A DNA stretch of 64,000 nucleotides from Syntrophaceae bacterium UBA2280 (GCA_002347685.1 DDWS01000001.1:1-64000); one strand, 5' to 3'; counted from the stretch's first letter, positions 35,042-44,100 are shown. A program made the numbers and translations. The notes: generated by a model from the letters alone, not told the origin.

Positions 35042-35527
35042 TTAATCATCCAATTTCAGCGCGACCAGTCCGGTTCGCGTGATATCGGTCATACCCAGCG
35101 GCTCGAGTCGCGCCAAAGCGAAATCAATTTGAGTCTGATCCCCCGTAATCTCAATGATGACATACGTATCGCCGGACACTATGATTTTCCATTTGTTTGT
35201 GTCAATCGCTATTTTTACCGCTTCCGTATTCTGCGCGTTCAGATTCAGCCGGACGAGCACCATCTCCCGATGAATGGATTCGACATTGGTCAAGTCATCC
35301 ACCGAGATCACATCAACGAGCCTCTGGAGCTGATTTTCTATTCTCGTAATGGTCGCCTGCGCGCCGGCGGTGGTCATGACGATCTTCGAGATGTCCTTTT
35401 GCGTGGTGGTATTCACGCAAAGACTGTCGATGTTGTAGCCCTTTCCGCCAAGCGTTCCGGCGATCCTGGCGAGCACGTCGGGCTTGTTATAGACCAGAAT
35501 TGAAATAATATGATTTTTTCTTTCCAT
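35042..35527 (-). CDS. ilvN: Acetolactate synthase small (regulatory) subunit
   Basis: A 161-residue regulatory subunit that confers valine feedback control on IlvB. An N-terminal ACT domain (HIISILVYNKPDVLARIAG, about 5-23) is followed by a C-terminal ALS_ss_C domain ending LEPLGMTDITRTGLVAL. The ATG at 35527 is chosen: the upstream ATG at 35542 directly abuts AAGGGG, and the AGG 10 bases upstream of 35527 is better spaced. It lies 25 bases after ilvB. Confidence 0.92.
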   Translation of the reverse strand: MERKNHIISILVYNKPDVLARIAGTLGGKGYNIDSLCVNTTTQKDISKIVMTTAGAQATITRIENQLQRLVDVISVDDLTNVESIHREMVLVRLNLNAQNTEAVKIAIDTNKWKIIVSGDTYVIIEITGDQTQIDFALARLEPLGMTDITRTGLVALKLDD

Positions 35528-35552
35528 GCTGTTTAACCTCATCCCCTTATCT

Positions 35553-37256
35553 TTAATTGATCATTTCCCTTGACCCCAGCGTCATCTGACTGATCGATTC
35601 TCCCGGACGCACCATGGGATAGACGCATTCCTCGCGCGCTACGCGGAAATCCATCAGCACCGGGCGGTTGACGGCCAACCCCTGCTTTAACACCGCTTCC
35701 ACTTCATCGGGTTTTGTCGCGCGCAGTCCGACCACGCCGAAAGCCTCCGCGAGTTTCACGAAATCCGGCGCGTACGTCATGTCGGTATGAGAATACCGCT
35801 TTTCGTAGAACAATTCCTGCCACTGACGCACCATTCCCAAAAAACCGTTGTTGAGCAGAACCACTTTCACGGCAATGTTATACTGAGCGGCGGTAGCCAG
35901 CTCCTGGATATTCATCTGAATGCTGCCGTCGCCCGCAATGTCCACCACGTGCTTGTCGGGAAAAGCGCATTTGACGCCGATGGCCGCAGGCAGACCGAAA
36001 CCCATGGTTCCCAGACCGCCGGATGAAATAAAGGAATTGGGACGGTCAAATCCGAAAAACTGCGCCGTCCACATCTGGTTCTGGCCGACTTCCGTCGTGA
36101 TCAGGGCATCACCTTCGGTGAGCCTGTGCAGCGTTTCGATCACATATTGCGGCTTGATGACTTCGCTGCTTGGGCAGTAAGTCAGGGGAACTTTTTCACG
36201 CCAGTCGGCAATTTCGGAAAGCCAAACGCCGCGCGAGGCCTGATCGGGCGCGTAGTGATGTTCTTCCAGGTAATGCAGGATATCCCTGAGCGTGGCTTTC
36301 GTGTCTCCGATAATCGGCAGATCGACAGTGACATTCTTATTGATGGACGAAGGATCGATGTCAATATGGACAATCTTCGCATTGGGTGCAAAGGTTTCAA
36401 TGGTACCGGTCACGCGGTCGTCAAAACGCACACCCACGGCCAGCATAAAATCGCAGTGACTGACCGCCATATTCGCGTAATAGGTACCGTGCATGCCGAG
36501 CATGCCGAGCCACAGCGGATCACTGGCGGGAAACGATCCCAGCCCCATGAGCGTGCCGGTCACGGGCATCTGGTATTGCCGGGCCAGGCGGGTCAATTCA
36601 TCGGCCGCTTTGCCGAGGATGACACCGCCACCGGTCATGATCATGGGTCTTTTGGCCGCATTGAGCATGTCGAGGACATTGGCCATTTTCTTGGGCGCCG
36701 GCTTGTACGCCACTTCGTGATTGCGGGATTTCACGCAGGCCGGATCGTAATCCGTTTCCATGGCCATCACGTTTTTGGGAAGGTCCACCAGCACCGGCCC
36801 CGGCCTGCCGGACCGCGCAATATGAAACGCCTCCTTGATCGTTGAGGCAAGGTCTTCAATGTCGCGAACCAGAAAATTATGCTTGGTGCAGGGGCGCGTG
36901 ATGCCGGTGATGTCGCATTCCTGAAACGCGTCATTACCGATCAGGCCGGTGGGCACCTGCCCGGTAAAAACCACCAGCGGAATCGAATCCATGTTGGCCG
37001 TGGCAATGCCGGTGACGGTATTGGTGGCGCCGGGACCGGATGTCACCAGGCAGACGCCGACCCTCCCGGTCGCCCGGGCGTATCCGTCGGCGGCATGGAC
37101 CGCGCCTTGTTCATGACGGACTAAGATATGATGAAAATTGCTTTTGAAGAACTGATCGTAGATATCCAGAACGGTTCCCCCCGGATACCCGAAGATAATA
37201 TCCACTTTTTCTTCTTTGAGCGCTTCGAGAAATATTTGTGTGCCTTTTAGCTTCAT
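35553..37256 (-). CDS. ilvB: Acetolactate synthase large (catalytic) subunit
   Basis: ThDP-dependent enzyme that makes acetolactate or acetohydroxybutyrate from pyruvate and 2-oxobutyrate; 567 residues. IIFGYPGGTVLDIYD and LVRHEQGAVHAADGYARATG carry the catalytic Glu; the ThDP-Mg motif starts DIAGDGSIQMNIQEL and ends VVLLNN. First structural gene of the operon, downstream of a leader peptide and tandem attenuator hairpins. Confidence 0.95.
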   Translation of the reverse strand: MKLKGTQIFLEALKEEKVDIIFGYPGGTVLDIYDQFFKSNFHHILVRHEQGAVHAADGYARATGRVGVCLVTSGPGATNTVTGIATANMDSIPLVVFTGQVPTGLIGNDAFQECDITGITRPCTKHNFLVRDIEDLASTIKEAFHIARSGRPGPVLVDLPKNVMAMETDYDPACVKSRNHEVAYKPAPKKMANVLDMLNAAKRPMIMTGGGVILGKAADELTRLARQYQMPVTGTLMGLGSFPASDPLWLGMLGMHGTYYANMAVSHCDFMLAVGVRFDDRVTGTIETFAPNAKIVHIDIDPSSINKNVTVDLPIIGDTKATLRDILHYLEEHHYAPDQASRGVWLSEIADWREKVPLTYCPSSEVIKPQYVIETLHRLTEGDALITTEVGQNQMWTAQFFGFDRPNSFISSGGLGTMGFGLPAAIGVKCAFPDKHVVDIAGDGSIQMNIQELATAAQYNIAVKVVLLNNGFLGMVRQWQELFYEKRYSHTDMTYAPDFVKLAEAFGVVGLRATKPDEVEAVLKQGLAVNRPVLMDFRVAREECVYPMVRPGESISQMTLGSREMIN

Positions 37257-37300
37257 AGACTGTTGATCCCTCCGTCGGATGATCTGCGTTCATCTGGGTT

Positions 37301-37344
37301 AAAACTAAAAAAGCCGCCAGTTTCTTTTGGGAAAAAGCGGCTTT
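37301..37344 (-). terminator. Second terminator-like hairpin in the ilv leader
   Basis: On the minus strand AAAGCCGC (37337-37344) pairs with GCGGCTTT (37310-37317), followed by TTTTTTAGTTTT. It lies 45 bases before the ilvB start. Its 5' arm is also complementary to the 3' arm of the first hairpin, so the two are linked in one switch. Confidence 0.7.
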
Positions 37345-37350
37345 GCTTCC

Positions 37351-37387
37351 ACAAAACAAAGCCGCGGGCTTTTCGGGGCCCGCGGCT
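37351..37387 (-). terminator. First terminator (attenuator) in the ilv leader
   Basis: A perfect 10-base stem AGCCGCGGGC / GCCCGCGGCT with an 8-base loop, followed on the minus strand by TTGTTTTG. It lies just after the leader peptide stop at 37402, the standard position for an amino-acid attenuator. Confidence 0.8.
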
Positions 37388-37401
37388 GATATCTCTAACT
37401 C

Positions 37402-37512
37402 TTAAAGATACCGGGCGGCAGACCCCATGCGTACGACTACTACGACGAGTAATCTAACGATGGCCGGTATCCCGATGCTGCCGCTGTCAAAATCTTTAAG
37501 AAACATCTTCAT
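37402..37512 (-). CDS. ilv operon leader peptide rich in Val/Leu/Ile codons
   Basis: A 36-residue frame (or 34 if it starts at the second ATG, 37506, which has AGGA 7 bases upstream). In its middle it reads IPAIVRLLVVVVVRMG: five consecutive Val codons after two Leu, with three Ile before. Such runs are the hallmark of ilv attenuator leaders. An 8-base perfect inverted repeat (37407-37414 with 37464-37471) brackets the Val run and would form the pause hairpin; terminator stems follow at once. Ribosome stalling at scarce charged Val, Leu or Ile tRNA should favour read-through into ilvB. Confidence 0.8.
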   Translation of the reverse strand: MKMFLKDFDSGSIGIPAIVRLLVVVVVRMGSAARYL

Positions 37513-37533
37513 TTCCTGAATGAATTTGAACTT

Positions 37534-37562
37534 CTTTTAGCGAAAAAAATATAACTTGTCAA
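37534..37562 (-). promoter_or_regulatory. Sigma-70 promoter of the ilv operon
   Basis: Minus strand TTGACA (37557-37562), 17-base spacer, TAAAAG (37534-37539). Transcription would start near 37527, about 15 bases before the leader peptide ATG. Confidence 0.7.
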
Positions 37563-37584
37563 GTGTCTTTTACGGCCGCATTGC

Positions 37585-39609
37585 TCACCGGAACAAGTCC
37601 TCTTTATCTTCAAATGAATATTCCGTTCTCTCCTGCGGCAGGGCGTTTTCCCGGAAACATTCATAGATGGTCCCCTTGGCGGATGGACTGGCCATCATGC
37701 CTGTTATCGGATCCACCTTGACAAACACAATGCCTTCCGGCGTCGGAAAAGCTTCTACAGGCTTATTCTGCATGGCCTGTTCCATAAAATACAGCCAGAT
37801 GGGGGCCGCCGCCCGACCACCGACTTCATGCTTGCCCAAAGAGGCCTCCTGATCAAACCCTACCCAGACACCGGCGATCAGAGAAGGCGTAAAGCCGATA
37901 AACCAGGCGTCGCGGATGTCGTTGGTGGTTCCGGTCTTACCGGCCACCGGCCGCCCGATGCTTTTAACACGGCGGCCCGTTCCGCTTTCAACCACGTCGC
38001 GCAATAGATAGGACGTCATAAACGCGATGCGCGGATCAATGACCTGCTCAGACTGCGGCCTGCTTTCTTCAAAGACGTTTCCGGTTCGATCGACAATTTT
38101 CCGGATGAAATACGGCGTGACTTTTTTGCCCTGATTGGCCAAAACGCCGTAAGCGCGCACCAGCTCCTGAAGCGTGACGCCGGAGGCGCCGAGCGCCAGG
38201 GAAAGATTTCTCGCCTGCGGCGAGGCAATGCCCATATTCATCGCGTAGGACACGGCGTAATCTATACCTATTTCCTGAAGGATTTTAATGGTGACAATAT
38301 TGCGGGACTGAACCAGCGCGGTTCTCATGGTGATCGGCCCCAGAAATTTTTCATCGAAATTTTTGGGTTTCCACAGACCGTCGTCCTGTGTTGGATCTTC
38401 AAAAACAAGGGGGGAATCCACAAAACGGGTGGACGGATTCATGCCCTTGTCAAATGCCGCAGTATAAATCAGCGGTTTAAACGCGGAACCCGGCTGCCTT
38501 CTGGACTGTGTCGTCCGGTTGAACTCGCTTTTGCCGAAATCGCGGCCGCCGACCATGGCGCGTATCGCACCGCTCTTAACATCCATCGCGTACAGCGCGC
38601 CCTGTACCAGACCCGCGTCAAGCTCGTTTCTTTCCTCCATTTCGGAAAGCCCTCTTTCCACGGCATCGCGCGCCGCGGTCTGAGCGGCTAAATTCAACGT
38701 CGTGTATATGGTCAGTCCTTCCTTATAGAGAACATCCGCGCCGTATTTCTCCTGCACATACCGGCGGACATGCTCGACAAAATAAGCGGCAACCTTGTCC
38801 CTGGGCTTCATCGGCCTCAAAACCAAAGGCGCGGCCACGGCGGCCGCCATCTGTTCTTGCGTAATATCGCCGTCCTCCATCATCCGCGTGAGAACGTAAA
38901 CCTGCCTTTCTTTCGCACGATCGAAGTAAAGGTAAGGAGAATATGAGCTGGGGGCTTTGGGAAGTCCCGCCAGCAGTGCGGCTTCAGGCAGATTGATTTC
39001 CCGGGCGCTCTTGCCGAAGTAAGCGATCGCGGCGGATTCCACACCGTAGGTGCCGTGCCCCAGATAAATCTGATTGAGGTACAGGTTGAGGATCTCTTCT
39101 TTGGTCAGGTACTTATCGATTCTATAGGAAAGGATCGCCTCTTTAAACTTCCTTAAGTACTTTCTTTCCGGCGAAAGATACATCATCTTGGCAACCTGCT
39201 GGGTAATCGTGCTGCCGCCCTGAACGATTCTCCCCGCCTCCATGTTTTTAAACAGCGCGCGGAAAATGCTCTTCATGTCAAATCCCTTGTGCTGATAAAA
39301 GCGGGAGTCCTCCGACGCGATAAAAGCCTGCGATAAAACCTTCGGGGTATCTTTGATGTCGATCAGCTTTCTATCTTCCAGAAAAAATTCGTCAATGAGT
39401 TCATCATTTTCATCGAGAACCTGAGACGCAATACTGGGGCGGTAGTCCTTGAGGGTGTCAATGCCCGGAAGATCCATCGTCAGCGCATAGTAGGCCACGG
39501 TGCCGCCCACGGTGACCAGCAGAATCAGGAATACCAGCCCGAATAAAAAAGCCAGCAGCTTATGCTGTTTGATTGAAGATCCTTCGTTTTTAGTGTTATT
39601 TTTCGCCAT
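37585..39609 (-). CDS. mrcA: Penicillin-binding protein 1A (bifunctional transglycosylase/transpeptidase)
   Basis: A 674-residue bitopic peptidoglycan synthase. The cytoplasmic tail and TM helix (about 17-42, LLAFLFGLVFLILLVTVGGT) precede the GT51 domain, with the catalytic Glu in ASEDSRFYQHKGFD and motifs GGSTITQQVAKMM and LNLYLNQIYLGHGTYGVE. The transpeptidase domain has the SxxK motif in QPGSAFKPLIYTAA, SxN in VQSRNIVTIK and KTG in VAGKTGTTNDIRD. All catalytic residues are present. It is followed on the same strand, after the ilv promoter, by the ilv operon. Confidence 0.93.
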   Translation of the reverse strand: MAKNNTKNEGSSIKQHKLLAFLFGLVFLILLVTVGGTVAYYALTMDLPGIDTLKDYRPSIASQVLDENDELIDEFFLEDRKLIDIKDTPKVLSQAFIASEDSRFYQHKGFDMKSIFRALFKNMEAGRIVQGGSTITQQVAKMMYLSPERKYLRKFKEAILSYRIDKYLTKEEILNLYLNQIYLGHGTYGVESAAIAYFGKSAREINLPEAALLAGLPKAPSSYSPYLYFDRAKERQVYVLTRMMEDGDITQEQMAAAVAAPLVLRPMKPRDKVAAYFVEHVRRYVQEKYGADVLYKEGLTIYTTLNLAAQTAARDAVERGLSEMEERNELDAGLVQGALYAMDVKSGAIRAMVGGRDFGKSEFNRTTQSRRQPGSAFKPLIYTAAFDKGMNPSTRFVDSPLVFEDPTQDDGLWKPKNFDEKFLGPITMRTALVQSRNIVTIKILQEIGIDYAVSYAMNMGIASPQARNLSLALGASGVTLQELVRAYGVLANQGKKVTPYFIRKIVDRTGNVFEESRPQSEQVIDPRIAFMTSYLLRDVVESGTGRRVKSIGRPVAGKTGTTNDIRDAWFIGFTPSLIAGVWVGFDQEASLGKHEVGGRAAAPIWLYFMEQAMQNKPVEAFPTPEGIVFVKVDPITGMMASPSAKGTIYECFRENALPQERTEYSFEDKEDLFR

Positions 39610-39620
39610 ATCATTACCCG

Positions 39621-40418
39621 TTATTCTTCAGGTTGGTTTTCAGAAGGTTTTTTCTTTTTACCGACAAATCTCGCAATGACTATACTCACTTCGTACAAAA
39701 ACATCAAGGGGATCGCCATCAGGATCTGACTTAAGGCGTCCGGTGAGGGTGTCAGGATCGCCGCAGCGATAAAAATCATCAAAATGGCGTATTTGCGCTG
39801 CTTAGACAGCATCCGGGCATTCACAATCCCGAGCTTCGCCAGAAAGAACATCAGAATCGGAAGCTGGAAGGAGATACCGAAGCCGAGAAGAAATCGGATA
39901 AACAGCGACAGATAATCGGCAAAGGAAATCATCGCCTGCAGGTGCAAGTTATTAAAGCTGACAAAAAATCCGAAGGCGGGAGGCAGGACGACAAAATACC
40001 CGAACAGGATCCCGCCGACAAAAAGGACTGTGGAGGATATCACAAAGGGGAAGACATACTTCTTTTCCGTTGGCAGAAGTGCCGGGGATATGAATTTCCA
40101 TAACTGATAGAAAATAAACGGGCTGGTTAAAATCAGCGAAGCGAAAAAAGAGATTTTCATGAATGTGAACAGCGGCTGCGTCAGACCTGTGAAAATGAGA
40201 TAGTCCCGATTTTCAGGCAAAGCGTCCATTAATGGAATCGTGATAATTGTAAAAAAAAAGTCCCGGAAAAACCAGCAGCCGAGAAAACCGATTCCTACCG
40301 CGATGAGCGAACGGGTGAGACGCTTGCGCAGCTCGATCAAATGTTCAGTCAGAGACATCTTGTTTTCTTCTTCGGTTTCCATCATGGGCGGTTGGGTGCG
40401 AAAAGAGTTTCTGGTCAA
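39621..40418 (-). CDS. tatC: Sec-independent protein translocase TatC
   Basis: Six-TM receptor of the twin-arginine translocon. Family landmarks: MSLTEHLIELRKRLTRSLIA at the N-terminus, SPFIFYQLWKFISPALLPTEKKYVFPF (split here by TM2) and GFGISFQLPILMFFLAKLGI. The frame opens with a TTG overlapping the tatA stop; ATGs at 40385, 40382 and 40358 are alternatives, the last giving the usual TatC N-terminus, and none has a clear ribosome site. The C-terminal tail is Lys/Glu-rich. Confidence 0.92.
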   Translation of the reverse strand: MTRNSFRTQPPMMETEEENKMSLTEHLIELRKRLTRSLIAVGIGFLGCWFFRDFFFTIITIPLMDALPENRDYLIFTGLTQPLFTFMKISFFASLILTSPFIFYQLWKFISPALLPTEKKYVFPFVISSTVLFVGGILFGYFVVLPPAFGFFVSFNNLHLQAMISFADYLSLFIRFLLGFGISFQLPILMFFLAKLGIVNARMLSKQRKYAILMIFIAAAILTPSPDALSQILMAIPLMFLYEVSIVIARFVGKKKKPSENQPEE

Positions 40419-40693
40419 TGGTTGTCGGAGGCGTCGTCTCTGGTATCCTTTTGAGGCTCGTCTCCGTTGTTTTTCTTAATTAAAAGCGAATCTTTCAATC
40501 CGTCATCCTTCTGTGGCACGTCGTCTTCCTTAAACGCACCTTTGATATCATCGGTGACGCCGTCCGTCGCTTTACGGAACTCGCTGAACCCTTTGCCGAG
40601 TGATTTAGCCAGATCGGGCAGCTTCTTCGGCCCGACGATGAGCAGCGCAATCACCGCGATAATAATGAGTTCCTGCATTCCAATACCAAACAT
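40415..40693 (-). CDS. tatA: TatA/TatB-family translocase subunit
   Basis: A 92-residue protein with one N-terminal TM helix (MQELIIIAVIALLIVGPKKL), the Gly-Pro hinge and an amphipathic helix (PDLAKSLGKGFSEFRKA), then an acidic tail. The length and GP hinge sit between TatA and TatB. It is coupled with tatC by overlap. A second tatA lies at 44977-45162. Confidence 0.9.
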   Translation of the reverse strand: MFGIGMQELIIIAVIALLIVGPKKLPDLAKSLGKGFSEFRKATDGVTDDIKGAFKEDDVPQKDDGLKDSLLIKKNNGDEPQKDTRDDASDNH

Positions 40694-40723
40694 CGAATCG
40701 CTTCTCCTTTGATCTGAGCTTAA

Positions 40724-40751
40724 CCTATATATTGATTGACGCTTTTGTCAA
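40724..40751 (-). promoter_or_regulatory. Candidate sigma-70 promoter of tatAC
   Basis: Minus strand TTGACA (40746-40751), 16-base spacer and TATAGG (40724-40729), about 30 bases before the tatA start. It is divergent from the crotonase promoter that begins 10 bases away. Confidence 0.5.
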
Positions 40752-40761
40752 TGTTTTTCGC

Positions 40762-40790
40762 TTGACACCACCATCCGTTCTTTCTATACT
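40762..40790 (+). promoter_or_regulatory. Strong sigma-70 promoter of the crotonase gene
   Basis: Perfect TTGACA (40762-40767), 17-base spacer, TATACT (40785-40790). Together with a strong AAGGAGG site before the ATG this predicts high expression. Confidence 0.75.
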
Positions 40791-40865
40791 CGCGACCATT
40801 AGAAATGAGTGAATGTATTCATCAAAAGCATCATAAAAAAATATAGAATTTAAGGAGGAATAAAA

Positions 40866-41648
40866 ATGGCTTTCAGTTACGAGAAATTAACAGTGGAACA
40901 AGACGGCATGGTCGTTGTGGCCGCGATCAATCATCCACCCGCAAACTCCATGGGGCAGGGTGTTTTGAGAGACCTGGACGATCTCCTGAATAAATGCGAA
41001 AAAGACGACTCCGTGCGGGTGATCATCATTACCGGCTCCGGTTCAAAATTATTTTCCGCAGGCGCCGACATTACCGAATTTGCCAATCTCCAGGCCGGCA
41101 ACGTTCCGGAATATGACGGCAACAAGATTTATTTCAAAATCGAAAACTATCCCAAGGTCATCATCGCGGCGATGCAGGGCGGGGCATACGGCGGCGGCCT
41201 GGAACTGGCCTGCTGCTGTCATTTGAGAATCATGGCGGAGGAAGCAACCCTGGGCCTTCCCGAAGTCAAATTGGGTTTGAATCCCGGCTGGGGCGGAACC
41301 CAGCGCCTGCCTCGCTTTATCGGCAAAACCAAGGCACTGGAGCTGATGCTGACAGGCGATTTCATGCCGGCCAAAGACGCTCTGGCGCTGGGCCTTCTGA
41401 ACAAAGTCGTTCCCGCCGCCGAAGTCCTGGAAGCAGCCAAAAAGCTGGGTAAGAAACTGGCAAACGGCGCGCCGGTCGCTCAGCGTGAAATCATGAAAGC
41501 AGTCCGTCTGGGTCTGGAAACCAACCTCTATGACGGCGTCACCAAAATCGAGTTTGAAGCCAGCAAAGCATTGCAATTTACGGAAGACTTCAAAGAAGGC
41601 GCCAAGGCCTTTTTGGAGAAAAGAGCACCGAATTTCAAAGGCCGTTAA
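40866..41648 (+). CDS. Enoyl-CoA hydratase (crotonase family)
   Basis: Hydrates trans-2-enoyl-CoA to 3-hydroxyacyl-CoA in beta-oxidation or the reverse in butyrate-type pathways; 260 residues. The oxyanion-hole segment SAGADITEF and the block GGAYGGGLELACCCHLRI carry one catalytic Glu, and GLPEVKLGLNPGWGGTQRLP carries the second Glu, so it should be a true hydratase. A strong promoter, AAGGAGG site and terminator show a stand-alone, probably highly expressed gene, as expected in a fatty-acid or aromatic-acid degrading syntroph. Confidence 0.9.
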   Translation: MAFSYEKLTVEQDGMVVVAAINHPPANSMGQGVLRDLDDLLNKCEKDDSVRVIIITGSGSKLFSAGADITEFANLQAGNVPEYDGNKIYFKIENYPKVIIAAMQGGAYGGGLELACCCHLRIMAEEATLGLPEVKLGLNPGWGGTQRLPRFIGKTKALELMLTGDFMPAKDALALGLLNKVVPAAEVLEAAKKLGKKLANGAPVAQREIMKAVRLGLETNLYDGVTKIEFEASKALQFTEDFKEGAKAFLEKRAPNFKGR

Positions 41649-41680
41649 TTCCCGTCCGGACGGCTTGTATGTAACCTGCC

Positions 41681-41712
41681 AAAATGGCGGCTCGATATTG
41701 AGCCGCCATTTT
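41681..41712 (+). terminator. Intrinsic terminator after the crotonase gene
   Basis: Stem AAAATGGCGGCTC / GAGCCGCCATTTT with a 6-base loop and following T-rich tract; also usable for the convergent gene on the minus strand. Confidence 0.85.
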
Positions 41713-41757
41713 TATTCTTTTGTCGCTGATGGATGAAATAGCGGGCGATTTTCTCAT

Positions 41758-42303
41758 TCACTCCATGTATGCCGCCATCGTTGCCGGCAAGGGGATGTCG
41801 CTGATGTGTCTGCCGTAATGAGCATGCATTATGATTTTCCCGGCGCTTACGGTGAACACGGCAGGAAGTTGTGTTTCCCTGCCTTCAAACTTGCCGTGCC
41901 TGAAACCCTGACGGACCGATTTGACGGCCGCAACCAGGCCTGCCGGATGAAGATATTTCAAAATGCCGCCGGACTCCACCGAATACATCCGGAAGATATT
42001 TCCCTGAGGGTCACAAACAACAAAAAAAGGCCAGTCTCTCTCCTTCGCGGCTGAGGCAACCGTTGCGGGCGCGCTTTGCAGGAAAACAAAAACCCCGGTT
42101 TCCTTTTGAGTGAACAACCCGATCTCTCGCTTGAGACGCGCCATCTCCATCTGACAAACCGGACAACCCAGATAGCGCAGAAACACCAGAATCGCCGGAT
42201 TATTTCCGGCAGTTTCATAAAAGCTATGCCGTGATGACCACGGCGTCTGGAAGAAAAAATCAGGCGCCTTATCCCCTGCTTGCATTTTTTTATGACTCAG
42301 CAT
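41758..42303 (-). CDS. Peroxiredoxin-like (AhpC/TSA fold) protein
   Basis: A 181-residue thioredoxin-fold protein. KAPDFFFQTPW starts the AhpC/TSA fold and VFLRYLGCPVCQMEMARL carries a CxxC pair in place of the single peroxidatic Cys of PxxxTxxC proteins, as in the peroxiredoxin-like PRX-like2 group. The role may be thiol-dependent peroxide removal or redox signalling. GAGGGG lies 7 bases before the ATG at 42303. Confidence 0.75.
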   Translation of the reverse strand: MLSHKKMQAGDKAPDFFFQTPWSSRHSFYETAGNNPAILVFLRYLGCPVCQMEMARLKREIGLFTQKETGVFVFLQSAPATVASAAKERDWPFFVVCDPQGNIFRMYSVESGGILKYLHPAGLVAAVKSVRQGFRHGKFEGRETQLPAVFTVSAGKIIMHAHYGRHISDIPLPATMAAYME

Positions 42304-42408
42304 AGATTGCCCCTCATTTTAAAAATGTGTGATCCTTCACAAAATAGTTTGCATACGGCGCAGAAGTCCCGGCTTCGGCGAATCGTGCAAAAAGGATATT
42401 TTGCAATG

Positions 42409-43128
42409 CTATAGCCTTTCATAGATCCGCCCAGGCACGGCCTTCAGCAGCCAGGCGATGACACGCCAGCGTCTCGTGACATAGGCGCAAGACCGCTTTC
42501 GCTTTATCGCGTGATAGATTTGCGCGGCCGCCTTGTCCGCCGGCGCAGCCCAAAATATGCCCTCTCCTTTAGCCATGTCCGTTTTGACAAAGCCGGGTTT
42601 TATATCTGTCACTGTGATCGGCAGCCCCAGTCCTGCAATCTTCTGCCTTAACCCTTCCATGTAATTGGATTCAAAAGCCTTTGATGCATTGTACGCCGGT
42701 GACTCCCTGCCCCCCCGCAGTGCGGCGATCGATGAAATGCCGACGAGATGTCCGGAACCTTTTTCAATAAAGTGGTGAATGGCGACATTGGCCAGCGCGG
42801 CAAAGCCTATGACATTCGTCTGGATGGTTTTATGCTCCAGATCCCAGTCGAAACGATCGTTAACGTCACCTGTGCCGGCGCTGATGATGATCAGATCCAC
42901 GCCCCCCATTGTCTTTATGAAATTTGCCAGGACCCCCATCGCTGCTTCGGTATCTGTCACATCGATTCCCTCGACAAAAACCTCACCTTTGATTTCGTCA
43001 CGCAGCTCGTGGAGCAAATCCGTCCTTCTGGCCATGACGCCGACAACATATCCGTTTCCGGCCAGTATCCCGGCCAACTCACGACCGATTCCGGAACTTG
43101 CTCCAATCACAATGGCTTTGGGCATCAT
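42409..43128 (-). CDS. Short-chain dehydrogenase/reductase
   Basis: A classical SDR of 239 residues: cofactor motif IGASSGIGRELAG near the N-terminus, NAG-equivalent ISAGTGD, catalytic Ser in GISSIAALRG and YNASK with Tyr and Lys. The Arg-Arg in VMARRTDLL suggests NADPH preference. The start at 43128 is chosen for GAGG 8 bases upstream; a TTG at 43143 overlapping the preceding gene is less likely. It follows the inositol monophosphatase gene closely. Substrate unknown. Confidence 0.85.
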   Translation of the reverse strand: MMPKAIVIGASSGIGRELAGILAGNGYVVGVMARRTDLLHELRDEIKGEVFVEGIDVTDTEAAMGVLANFIKTMGGVDLIIISAGTGDVNDRFDWDLEHKTIQTNVIGFAALANVAIHHFIEKGSGHLVGISSIAALRGGRESPAYNASKAFESNYMEGLRQKIAGLGLPITVTDIKPGFVKTDMAKGEGIFWAAPADKAAAQIYHAIKRKRSCAYVTRRWRVIAWLLKAVPGRIYERL

Positions 43129-43139
43129 CTTCCTCATCC

Positions 43140-43964
43140 TCAAAAATCAAAAGGTTTTTCGGCATTCGTGCTTCGCACTCCACCTTCAAATTGAGCCTGC
43201 CTGAACACTTCCTGCATCTGCTCATGAATCCGTCCGTTGGAAGCCAGAAGGCCGGGGGAATCCAAACACCATTTTGAGCCTGTCATGTCCGAAATAACGC
43301 CGCCGGCTTCCTCCACCAGCAGACAGCCCGCCGCCGTGTCCCAGGGTTTGAGTCTAAGTTCCCAAAAACCGTCAAATCGTCCGGCGGCCAGATACGCCAG
43401 ATCCAGCGCCGCGGCACCGGCGCGTCTGATGGCCTGAACCTTCGTGGCCATCGCATTGAAGTAGTTGAGGTTGTTGTCCCGGCTCACCCGGATGTCATAA
43501 GGAAATCCTGTGGCCAGAAGGCTGCCCGAAAGATCACCTGTAACCGAGACTTGTAACTTCCTGCCGTTGAGGGACGCGCCACCGGAACGCACGGCGCAAA
43601 ACATGTCATCCCGGGTGGGATCGTAAATGACGCCCAGGATGACGGTTCCATCTTTTTCCAGCGCGATGGAAACACAAAAAAAGGGAAAGCCATGCGCGTA
43701 GTTCGTCGTTCCGTCCAGAGGGTCGATGATCCAGCGCGTCCGGGCATGCTCATTTTTTGCCGCCGATTCTTCGGAAACGATTCCATGATCGGGATATTGG
43801 CGACTGATCGCGTCAATGATCAGTTCCTCCGACATCCTGTCGGCTTCAGTGACCAGATCGACGGCGCCCTTGTATTGAATGTGATGATGACAGTTCAATC
43901 TTTCCATCAGCAGCACGCCCGCTTTGCGGGCAAGATTTTCGGCAAACTCTTTCAATTCCGACAT
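43140..43964 (-). CDS. Inositol monophosphatase family protein
   Basis: Mg2+-dependent phosphomonoesterase of 274 residues. Metal-binding motifs are GIVSEESA (first Glu), WIIDPLDGTTNYAHGFPFF (DPxDGT) and the C-terminal LKPWDTAAGCLLVEEAGG (WD). These are the two signature motifs of the SuhB/IMPase family; the natural substrate may be inositol phosphate, NADP or fructose bisphosphate. A GGAGGAG site precedes the ATG. It is probably co-transcribed with the SDR gene. Confidence 0.9.
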   Translation of the reverse strand: MSELKEFAENLARKAGVLLMERLNCHHHIQYKGAVDLVTEADRMSEELIIDAISRQYPDHGIVSEESAAKNEHARTRWIIDPLDGTTNYAHGFPFFCVSIALEKDGTVILGVIYDPTRDDMFCAVRSGGASLNGRKLQVSVTGDLSGSLLATGFPYDIRVSRDNNLNYFNAMATKVQAIRRAGAAALDLAYLAAGRFDGFWELRLKPWDTAAGCLLVEEAGGVISDMTGSKWCLDSPGLLASNGRIHEQMQEVFRQAQFEGGVRSTNAEKPFDF

Positions 43965-44100
43965 GATTGTTCATCTCCTCCGGTAAATCGATGAACCTTT
44001 TTAATCACAACCTTGTGAAAAAAGGTAGCCCCATCTTAAACTTGCACTGCCCTGAATTAAATGTTAAGCAACAGAAAAATGGTTAATATGTGATGGGTTA

